Positions 7,371 to 13,192 of a DNA stretch of 18,567 bases are shown here, piece by piece. The notes below the pieces were generated by a model. It did no database searches. It was not told the origin of the DNA and was given only the letters and a program-made list of their open reading frames with translations. Within the stretch, counting starts at the first letter, position 1, and each line of letters opens with the position of its first letter. This DNA comes from Planctomycetaceae bacterium. GTDB lineage: Bacteria; Planctomycetota; Planctomycetia; Pirellulales; Thermoguttaceae. Location of the stretch: assembly GCA_031283515.1 (NCBI GenBank), contig JAITBS010000398.1:1-18567 (forward strand), read 5' to 3'. The position numbers and the translations under genes are program-made.

Positions 7371-7602
7371 ATCATGAAAATGATGTCATGCAAGGAGGTA
7401 TGACGTTAATCGGACGTGCATTTGGGCGGCTTGGGAGCTTGACCTGCGGTCTGCGTAGTGTTTTCTGATGTAGGAAGCAAAAGAGCACTTCGAAAATTCA
7501 GGAGAAAGAAAAGGAGTTTTTTCTCATCTTCTCATTCGGTATTTTGTATCGGGTGTTGAAGTTTCACCGTCGGTTCAATGGATTGACCCGACGGTTTTTC
7601 GT
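7371..7602 (+). ncRNA. Candidate structured RNA or attenuated 5' leader of amrS
   Basis: About 230 bases run from a promoter-like sequence to an intrinsic terminator, with amrS starting 15 bases further on. At the 5' end is ATCAT-GAAA-ATGAT. Next, TGATGTCAT (7381-7389) can pair with ATGACGTTA (7400-7408), with two G-U pairs, which puts AAGGAGGT in the loop. A later domain may be closed by GTGC (7415-7418) and GCAC (7484-7487). CGGGT (7550-7554) and TTGAA (7556-7560) are complementary to ACCCG (7586-7590) and TTCAA (7574-7578) inside the terminator, so an alternative antiterminator fold is possible. I do not recognise it as 6S, SRP, tmRNA, RNase P or a known riboswitch. It may be an independent small RNA or a cis-regulator of amrS. 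Confidence 0.4.
7566..7599 (+). terminator. Strong intrinsic terminator immediately before amrS
   Basis: 7566-7579 pairs with 7582-7595 over 14 positions with one mismatch; the innermost pairs must open to leave a loop of about six bases. TTTTT then follows, and after CG another TTTT. The amrS ATG is at 7617, too close for a separate promoter of standard layout between them. Confidence 0.75.
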
Positions 7603-7616
7603 TTTCATAAAATCGA

Positions 7617-8600
7617 ATGGCAACATGTAATCTTTGTCCGCATTATTGTTCCATCAAAGAAGGGATGTTGGGATTTTGTGGTATTCGAACATGCCGGAAC
7701 GGTAATATTGTTTTGCTCTCATACGGCAAAAATACCGGTTTGGCAATTGATCCGATTGAGAAAAAACCGCTAAATCATTTTTATCCTGGTTCTCAGGTAT
7801 TATCGTTTGGTTCAGTCGGATGCAATCTTGCTTGCCGATTTTGCCAGAACTGGACGACGGCGCGTTCGCGGGAGTTATTGTTGCTTAAAACAAATTCAAC
7901 ACCGGAAGAGATTGTTGATCAAGCAAAACGTTTTCGATGCCGCAGTGTTGCTTTTACGTACAATGAACCGATTATTTGGTTGGAATATGTTCTTGATGTT
8001 GCTCGGCTTTGTCGTCGTGAGGGAATTAAAACAGTGGTTGTATCCAATGGTTTTATTACTGAAGAGAAACGCCCGATTTTTTTTGATCAGATAGATGCTG
8101 CCAATATTGATCTTAAATCGTTTTCAGACGAATTTTATCAAAAATACTGTAACAGCCGATTGGAACCGGTTTTGGAAACACTTTGTTATCTTGCCAACCG
8201 GTCATCGACATGGCTTGAAGTAACAACTCTTTTGATTCCAACTCTTAATGATTCGGCAACGGAAATAGAATTACTTTCGAAGTGGTTAGTGCACAATCTT
8301 GGTACGGAAATACCGATTCATTTTTCGGCGTTCCATCCGGCATATCAATTAACTGCATTGCCGGCGACTCCGGCTCAAACGTTGTTCCGGGCGCGTGAAA
8401 TTGCTCTTTCGGCAGGACTTCGTTTTGTTTATACGGGCAACATTGATGATCCGGCTGGGCAAACGACTTACTGTCCGCAATGTCATCAAGCAGTTATTTC
8501 ACGTTACCGATATCGAATTGACGAATACAATATTGATACGGAATCTTGTTGCCGGTTCTGCGGTCAGACAATTCCGGGACAATTCGAAGATGAACAATAG
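7617..8600 (+). CDS. amrS: AmmeMemoRadiSam-system radical SAM enzyme
   Basis: This 327-residue protein is the radical SAM member of the AMMECR1/Memo/radical-SAM family set and is related to pyruvate-formate-lyase activators. The 4Fe-4S motif is CNLACRFC (Cys69, Cys73, Cys76), preceded by the family signature DPIEKKPLNHFYPG (45-58). TYNEP (114-118) stands where SAM-binding residues are expected. The N-terminal cysteines (4, 7, 11, 21) and the C-terminal CPQC...CCRFCG (286-315) look like extra metal-binding knuckles. The substrate of this family is not known to me. Its usual partners (AMMECR1 and Memo) are not in this window. The N-terminus is about a dozen residues shorter than many homologues, and an in-frame TAA nine bases upstream rules out extension. 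No Shine-Dalgarno is visible. Its expression may depend on read-through of the terminator at 7566-7599. Confidence 0.92.
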   Translation: MATCNLCPHYCSIKEGMLGFCGIRTCRNGNIVLLSYGKNTGLAIDPIEKKPLNHFYPGSQVLSFGSVGCNLACRFCQNWTTARSRELLLLKTNSTPEEIVDQAKRFRCRSVAFTYNEPIIWLEYVLDVARLCRREGIKTVVVSNGFITEEKRPIFFDQIDAANIDLKSFSDEFYQKYCNSRLEPVLETLCYLANRSSTWLEVTTLLIPTLNDSATEIELLSKWLVHNLGTEIPIHFSAFHPAYQLTALPATPAQTLFRAREIALSAGLRFVYTGNIDDPAGQTTYCPQCHQAVISRYRYRIDEYNIDTESCCRFCGQTIPGQFEDEQ

Positions 8601-8732
8601 AATCATTATTGACGAAACAATATACTTTGGGTAGTCATATATTCATCACACTTGACAATTTGATGTTCGTTTTTTGGCGGAATAAACTGATTTTGACGGG
8701 CTCAACAGATTGACATGATTTTGAAATAAAAC

Positions 8733-8775
8733 ACACGTTACAATTCTGCTTTTATAAAGCCGAATTGTAACGTGT
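8733..8775. terminator. 20-position hairpin between convergent genes
   Basis: ACACGTTACAATTC (8733-8746) pairs perfectly with 8762-8775. The enclosed bases form a further GCTTT/AAAGC stem around TAT, with one mismatch between the two stems. It lies between the converging ends of amrS and the TIM-barrel gene, so a bidirectional terminator is likely. There is no clear T-tract on either side, so a protein binding site remains possible. The rest of 8601-8820 shows nothing. Confidence 0.6.
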
Positions 8776-8820
8776 CATGAGTATAACCGAGACATAAATG
8801 TCCCAAACCGGTCATTCCAT

Positions 8821-9819
8821 TTATTCACCGGCAATAATTTTGTCGAGAATTTTACTGTATTCGGTATCGCTGTAACCGTTTTCCTCAATACTCATCCAAC
8901 CGTTGTATCGAATATCGGACAGTGTTTTTCGTACCAATTTCCAGTCAATGGATGCTTGATCAATATTAGCCCAATCACCAGGACCGCCGCCAAGTTTACC
9001 TTTCACCTCCTTGACCTTAAACCCTTTAATATGCAGTTTGACAATGGAATTACCAAGCTCCTTGAGCCATTCTTCGCATCGGGCGTACTTGACGTGATTG
9101 CCAAGATCAAAATAACAGCCAACCCATGGATGATTAAAATATTTACAAAAGGCAGCAAAAAATTTCGGTGTACACCAAAGGTTGTTCCAAACATTTTCAA
9201 TAGCAATACGAACTCCTTCTTGAGCAGCAACCGGAATAAGTGATTCCACCGCACGAAGGGATGATTCTGTTGCAAGATTTTGTGCCGCAATATAATCAGC
9301 ATAAGGAGAGTTATCGCCTTCGGCAACCGTTTTGACTTTCAATGTTTTCGGGTCGAAATCAATATCAAAGTCCCACGCTTCCGGCATTTTCATTCCGCCA
9401 ACACGGCACGGAACTAACAAAATCGCATCCGCCCCAAAAGCAGAAGCCGCTCGAAGTGCCGTTTTCACAGATTCAATATCAGCCTCATACTTTGCCGGAT
9501 CATTGAAATTAGCCCAACCACGCATAACAGAATGAATTCGTAAATCGTATTTTTCAACGAGTTGACGACTTTTCTGTGCATCGGCTGGCGAAACGTTCCA
9601 GTTGGAAACTTCCATTCCGGCAAAACCGGCGGCTTTCCATTTTTCGCAAACCTCATCGGTAGGAGTTCCGATAATTCGAGCCTTATAAATTTGCGAGGGA
9701 AAGGGAGTTGTGGTTGCGGATTGCGCCCAAGAAAACCGGCTCTCGGAAAGCAATCCCGCTGATGTAACAGCCGCCGCAGTCACTCCCAAAAAACGGCGTC
9801 GTGATAATAAACTTGTCAT
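8821..9819 (-). CDS. Tat-exported sugar phosphate isomerase/epimerase-like TIM barrel
   Basis: The 332-residue protein begins with a twin-arginine signal (SRRRFLG at 6-12, hydrophobic stretch to about 24, cleavage probably near WAQ 31-33), so it is exported folded, presumably with its metal bound. The mature part is a PF01261-type (AP-endonuclease-2 / xylose-isomerase-like) barrel. Likely metal ligands are Glu208 (IAIENVW), Asp238 (CYFDLGN), His263 (KLHIKGF) and Glu312 (SIEENGY), and GADAILLVPC (129-138) is a typical strand. Such Tat-exported proteins are plentiful in planctomycetes and are thought to act on sugars in the periplasm; the substrate cannot be told from sequence. The gene is monocistronic, convergent with amrS and ends near the hairpin at 8733-8775. 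Confidence 0.92.
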   Translation of the reverse strand: MTSLLSRRRFLGVTAAAVTSAGLLSESRFSWAQSATTTPFPSQIYKARIIGTPTDEVCEKWKAAGFAGMEVSNWNVSPADAQKSRQLVEKYDLRIHSVMRGWANFNDPAKYEADIESVKTALRAASAFGADAILLVPCRVGGMKMPEAWDFDIDFDPKTLKVKTVAEGDNSPYADYIAAQNLATESSLRAVESLIPVAAQEGVRIAIENVWNNLWCTPKFFAAFCKYFNHPWVGCYFDLGNHVKYARCEEWLKELGNSIVKLHIKGFKVKEVKGKLGGGPGDWANIDQASIDWKLVRKTLSDIRYNGWMSIEENGYSDTEYSKILDKIIAGE

Positions 9820-10080
9820 GGCATTGTTAATGATTAAAAAAGTTTCAAAAATCTCTAAACCGGAAATTAAAGCGATTGCGGTTTTATAATCGCAACAAAA
9901 CTTCCAATTAACCGGAAACCTACTATTATTTTATCATCTCCAAATGAAAAACATACCCTCCAATCTATTTTTTTCAAACCACAAACCGAATCAGTGTAAT
10001 GATTCCTAATGTTCATAGACTTGTTGGTAATTGGGGCAGATTTTTATCGGCAAAAACTTATAAACGATTATTACCCAACC

Positions 10081-10286
10081 AAGGGAGCATTCCCTTTTCG
10101 TGTCGTTTATTGTGTTTGAAAATTCAGGGGATTTTGATTTTTTGTAATATATCAGTGGAATTTTTTTTCCTACATCCTGAAAGGACAACATAAACCAGCC
10201 CTACCCAACGGGTAGGGTCAAAGTGACCGCCAACAAGATCGCCTATATTAGTTGATAGTTGATAGTGGAGAGTGTCGCAAGCGGAG
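10081..10286. repeat. Cluster of dispersed repeats (families E, A, hairpin, D)
   Basis: In order: AAGGGA-GCAT-TCCCTT (10081-10096) with CGTGTCGTTTAT after it (family E, also at 12265-12295); a family A end TGTAATATATCAGTGGAA (10143-10160); a perfect hairpin CCCTACCC-AAC-GGGTAGGG (10199-10217); and a family D block (10248-10268) followed by GTCGCAAGCGGAG. None is in a gene. The preceding part of this gap, 9820-10080, is AT-rich without other recognisable content. Confidence 0.8.
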
Positions 10287-10344
10287 TAAACGATTTTTTT
10301 TTGTTCTCTGCCAACTGGTTTTTACCGTCCGTCAACTGGGACAA

Positions 10345-10463
10345 GTCGGCTATCGCCGACCAACGGTGGGTGAAAACCCTTCGGCGAAAGATTGACTACC
10401 TATTGATGATTGCCGTGTGAAAAATTATCTGGTAGGCGACCTTTTGCCGAAACGTTGCCTACC
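10345..10463. repeat. Palindromic repeats (family C) downstream of the ubiA-family gene
   Basis: GTCGGC-TATC-GCCGAC (10345-10360) is a perfect hairpin; together with its flank toward 10325 it is an inverted copy of 12531-12570. A 33-bp imperfect palindrome at 10431-10463 starts GGTAGGC and ends GCCTACC. On the minus strand this palindrome is followed by TTTTT within about ten bases and lies about 70 bp past the 10533 stop, so it may end the rluA-family/ubiA-family transcript. Confidence 0.75.
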
Positions 10464-10532
10464 TCTTAAATAAATCGTAACACAATAAAACATCAATCAA
10501 GTGAATGCAAGAATGACTACATGAAGTGTATT

Positions 10533-11438
10533 CTATATAAAAAGATCAAATAATCCGACAATAAGTAAACCAATGGAAACGAAAATATTCATTTGAAAAA
10601 AAGCAACATTGACACGCAACAAATCAATTGGTTTATCTGATTGCGGAACGGCAATCCAGTGTTCCGCCGCCAAAATCAGTGCTGCTGTCGTAACACCAAG
10701 TTCAAAAACGAGTCCGAATAACTCATAAACGTACGGAATTAACGCAAGGCAAAGAACTGAAATAACATGGCATATTGCAGACAACCGGAATGCTATTTTA
10801 TTTCCGTACTTTCCCGGTACACTAAATAAACCTGCCTTTTTATCAAATTCAGTATCTTGTGTTGCATAAATCAAATCGAAACCGGCAGTCCAGAACAATA
10901 CCGCCAATGCCAACAAAATAGGTGGTAACGGAATTGGTGAGAGAATTGGTCGAACAACAATCCAGGCAGCAAGCGGAGCAAGCATTAAGGCTCCGCCGAG
11001 CCAAAAATGAGCCGCAATTGTCCAGCGTTTGGTATAACTGTAGCAAAAAAGAAAAAGAAGTACCGGTACCGAAGCCCCCAATGGAATCCAATTCGGAAGA
11101 AAAAGAAGCGTCGAAACAATAAAGCCAATAGAACAAAACGCAACAAAAAATAAAACACTTTGCACTGTTAACAATCCGGCTGGTAGATGTCGGTTTGTTG
11201 TTCGGGGATTTTGGGCATCCAGTTCACGGTCTGCCCAACGATTAAATCCCATCGCCGCACTTCGGGCAAAAACCATACACAAAAGAATACCAACCCATTC
11301 AATCATTCGGGGACAATATTCCTGATTTTCGTACAGATTCAGTTTCAACGCCATTGCCGCTCCCAGTATCGCAAAAGGTAATGCGAAAAGCGTGTGATGA
11401 AACCGAATCAAACCAAGTAATTTTTGTAATAGATTCAT
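10533..11438 (-). CDS. ubiA: UbiA-family polyprenyltransferase (quinone biosynthesis, MqnP-like)
   Basis: This 301-residue integral membrane protein has roughly eight to nine hydrophobic segments. The two Asp-rich prenyl-diphosphate/Mg2+ sites of the UbiA superfamily are present: NRWADRELD (66-74) and DLIYATQDTEFD (188-199). It transfers a polyprenyl chain to an aromatic ring. The FNRWADRELDAQNPRT and LFSVP forms match the prenyltransferases often annotated as 4-hydroxybenzoate octaprenyltransferase in bacteria that use the futalosine menaquinone route, where the acceptor is probably 1,4-dihydroxy-6-naphthoate (MqnP). That assignment is an inference because no mqn genes lie here. It starts 19 bp after the stop of the pseudouridine synthase gene and is probably translated from the same mRNA. 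Confidence 0.9.
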   Translation of the reverse strand: MNLLQKLLGLIRFHHTLFALPFAILGAAMALKLNLYENQEYCPRMIEWVGILLCMVFARSAAMGFNRWADRELDAQNPRTTNRHLPAGLLTVQSVLFFVAFCSIGFIVSTLLFLPNWIPLGASVPVLLFLFCYSYTKRWTIAAHFWLGGALMLAPLAAWIVVRPILSPIPLPPILLALAVLFWTAGFDLIYATQDTEFDKKAGLFSVPGKYGNKIAFRLSAICHVISVLCLALIPYVYELFGLVFELGVTTAALILAAEHWIAVPQSDKPIDLLRVNVAFFQMNIFVSIGLLIVGLFDLFI

Positions 11439-11457
11439 TGTGTGATCTAACCCGGAC

Positions 11458-12117
11458 TCAAAAAAACGTAGTAAATTTTTTCCAAATCACCGGTATTGGT
11501 GCGGTTAATACAATACGTTGATGTGTGGTCGGATGTGTAACGGTTAATTTCAAAGCGTGCAACGCAATTCCTTCTGGAAAAACTGTTTTCGCTCCATATT
11601 TTCTGTCACCAAAAATCGGAAAACCATGACCGGAAAACTGAACCCGAATTTGGTGTTTACGGCCTGTTTCCAACTGAATTTCAATTAAGGAATTATTGTT
11701 AGTTTTATGAAGGGTACGATATTGAAGTTTTACTTCTTTCCCTTCTCCATTTCGGGTCAGCCATACTTTTCGATGTCGTTCATCTTCCCGAATCCGATCA
11801 ATCCATTCATCTTCCGGCGGATCAACAGAACCTTCAACTAATGCAACATAAATTTTTTCAACAGAATGAGTACGAAATTGTTCATTTAATCGTGCTGCTG
11901 CTTTAGAAGTGCGGGCAAAAAGAACCACTCCAGATACCGGAACATCCAAGCGGCTGACAACTCCAAGATACACTTCACCCGGTTTATTATATTTCTGTTT
12001 AATATAATCTTTGCTGCGTGTTAAGAGAGTCTCTTCGCCCTTCGCAAGTCCCATTGTTGCCAGACCGCTCGGCTTCACTACTGCCAAAAGATGATTGTCT
12101 TCATAAAGTATTTTCAC
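11458..12117 (-). CDS. RluA-family RNA pseudouridine synthase
   Basis: The 219-residue protein is a single catalytic domain of the RluA/RluD/TruC family, which converts specific uridines to pseudouridine in rRNA or tRNA. The catalytic motif is SRLDVPVSGVVLFA (55-68) with Asp58; most relatives have His-Arg-Leu-Asp, and here Ser replaces His. LETGRKHQIRVQFSGHGFPIFGD (149-171) is the other hallmark. There is no N-terminal S4 domain, as in the shorter members. The target site cannot be assigned. The start codon is GTG (12117-12115); no ATG lies upstream in frame nearby. It heads a probable two-gene unit with the UbiA-family gene, and a 15-bp palindrome (12141-12155) precedes it. Confidence 0.92.
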   Translation of the reverse strand: MKILYEDNHLLAVVKPSGLATMGLAKGEETLLTRSKDYIKQKYNKPGEVYLGVVSRLDVPVSGVVLFARTSKAAARLNEQFRTHSVEKIYVALVEGSVDPPEDEWIDRIREDERHRKVWLTRNGEGKEVKLQYRTLHKTNNNSLIEIQLETGRKHQIRVQFSGHGFPIFGDRKYGAKTVFPEGIALHALKLTVTHPTTHQRIVLTAPIPVIWKKFTTFF

Positions 12118-12140
12118 TACATTTATTGAAAATCTTGCGA

Positions 12141-12155
12141 CAACAATAATTGTTG
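12141..12155. promoter_or_regulatory. 15-bp palindrome upstream of the rluA-family gene
   Basis: CAACAAT-A-ATTGTTG is a perfect palindrome about 24 bp upstream of the GTG start. It could be an operator or a hairpin in the leader mRNA. No promoter elements of good quality were found around it. Confidence 0.3.
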
Positions 12156-12264
12156 CAAAATTTCATTAAAAAAACCGGATCTATCTGTTTAAGTTTTTGA
12201 GCACATCGTACTGCCCGACGATAATTCCTAATATCCAACACCTCTGTTCATTTTCGTTCTCACT

Positions 12265-12295
12265 ATGGGAGCATTCCCATTCTGTGTCGATTTAT
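12265..12295. repeat. Dispersed repeat family E
   Basis: ATGGGA-GCAT-TCCCAT is a hairpin followed by TCTGTGTCGATTTAT, matching the copy at 10081-10110 both in the palindrome and in the flank. Confidence 0.75.
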
Positions 12296-12326
12296 GATCA
12301 TCCCCAAAAAACAATTTCAGTTTTTG

Positions 12327-12393
12327 CCTTGCCAATCCAGTGTTGACAAAATGTCAATTTTGTTAACACTGGAATCATCACCTTTTGGCAAGG
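12327..12393. repeat. Long nested hairpin
   Basis: 12336-12352 pairs with 12357-12373 over 17 positions with one G-T pair and a GTCA loop. Outside it CCTTGCCAA (12327-12335) pairs with TTGGCAAGG (12385-12393), leaving an 11-base bulge on the right side only. A second hairpin follows (CCGCT 12400-12404 / AGCGG with an inner TTTTG/CAAAA) and then ATTTTTAT. Read on the plus strand, this looks like a small structured RNA ending in a weak terminator, but I see no promoter for it. Confidence 0.8.
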
Positions 12394-12461
12394 TGAAGCC
12401 GCTGGAAATTTTGAAAAACAAAAAGCGGTCATTTTTATAACCTCTGAAAATAAAAAAACTT

Positions 12462-12679
12462 AGTAATATATCAGTGGAATTTTTATTTGAAACACCGAAA
12501 AAGGTAGGCAATGTTTCGCCGAAACATTGCGTCGGCGATAGCCGACTTGCCCCTGTTTATGGACGGAAATGAAGGACTCACGGCGTACAACACAATTTGC
12601 GACCTTTCGGCGAAAGGTCGCCTACCTTGTAATTGCCAACTGTAAACAAATTCAAAAATATTCCACTGATATATTACAT
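12462..12679. mobile_element. 218-bp MITE-like element with nested inverted repeats
   Basis: The ends are family A in opposite orientation: AGTAATATATCAGTGGAA (from 12462) and ATTCCACTGATATATTAC (to 12678). Inside lie a second inverted pair AAGGTAGGC (12501-12509) / GCCTACCTT (12620-12628) and two perfect 23-base odd palindromes centred on 12519 and 12610, with arms GCAATGTTTCG and GCGACCTTTCG. A third hairpin, GTCGGC-GATA-GCCGAC, is at 12531-12546. It has no coding capacity. This is the architecture of a non-autonomous element or REP doublet. I cannot tell a target-site duplication from the flanks with confidence. Confidence 0.75.
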
Positions 12680-12767
12680 AAAAATAGAGTCAATAGAAAC
12701 AACAAGCGAAGTATAAATATTTTCAAAACTCCCGTCAAGACAAATTTTAAAGTAAGATAAGATGAGT

Positions 12768-12863
12768 ATAGCAAAAAGAGAATAGAAAACCTCTACCTCA
12801 TTACCTCTTTGTTTAATGCGTTAATGAGATAATGAGGTTGCTATTTCTGATCTCTTTTGCTAT
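12768..12863. repeat. Long imperfect inverted repeat
   Basis: Three stems nest: ATAGCAAAAAGAG (12768-12780) with CTCTTTTGCTAT (12852-12863, one bulged A); AATAG (12781-12785) with CTATT (12841-12845); and 12796-12807 with 12826-12837 (12 positions, one mismatch). The loop is 18 bases. It lies about 330 bp upstream of the SNF2 gene. The remaining parts of the 12118-13192 gap carry no gene that I can support. Confidence 0.75.
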
Positions 12864-12934
12864 TGAGGTTGCTTGTTAGGAAAAATTAGGTGAAAATGAG
12901 GTTGGTTTTAGCGAATTACTGCCCAAACGGTATT

Positions 12935-12984
12935 ATTCCGCTTGCGGCACTTTCAACTGTCCACTCTCAACTCTCAACTCTATA
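12935..12984. repeat. Dispersed repeat family D, inverted copy
   Basis: The reverse complement reads as AGTTGAGAGTTGAGAGTGG, then ACAGTTGAAAGTGCCGCAAGCGG split across the block, matching 10248-10286. CCGC-TT-GCGG (12938-12947) makes a small palindrome at one end. Confidence 0.75.
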
Positions 12985-13063
12985 ATAACCTATTTTTTCA
13001 CATTTCAGCGGTTCAAATCAAATTTTGCTGAAAGATTGCCAATAAACAATCATATTTTATCTC

Positions 13064-13091
13064 TTTACAGTATTGTAATTTGTTATATACT
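13064..13091 (+). promoter_or_regulatory. Sigma70-like promoter for the SNF2 gene
   Basis: TTTACA (13064-13069) and TATACT (13086-13091) each match at five of six bases, 16 bp apart. A start near 13098 gives a leader of about 95 bases. A tandem 10-mer TACAATCTAT (two copies) lies just before the ATG. Confidence 0.4.
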
Positions 13092-13192
13092 TATCAATGG
13101 TTTTATGGGTATGAGGTTTGTCCCTAAAACAATCGTCGGTTTCGGTGTTCACAATAAATTAACATTACTTCTACAATCTATTACAATCTATA

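Noticed and set aside
7400..7468. 22-residue frame after a strong AAGGAGGT
   Set aside because: The spacing between GGAGGT and ATG is about one base or less and the site is in a hairpin. I keep it as part of the candidate RNA, not as a gene.
7371..7602. Identity as SRP RNA, 6S RNA or a known riboswitch
   Set aside because: The GGAAGCA and GCGGTCTGCG words recall SRP RNA, but the conserved SRP apical motif is missing, and I could not match any riboswitch core.
7617..8600. Complete AmmeMemoRadiSam cluster
   Set aside because: Only the radical SAM gene is present; neither an AMMECR1-domain nor a Memo-like gene is found in the window.
12317..12511. 64-residue open frame on the minus strand
   Set aside because: It reads through the nested hairpin at 12327-12393 and a family A end; not protein-like.
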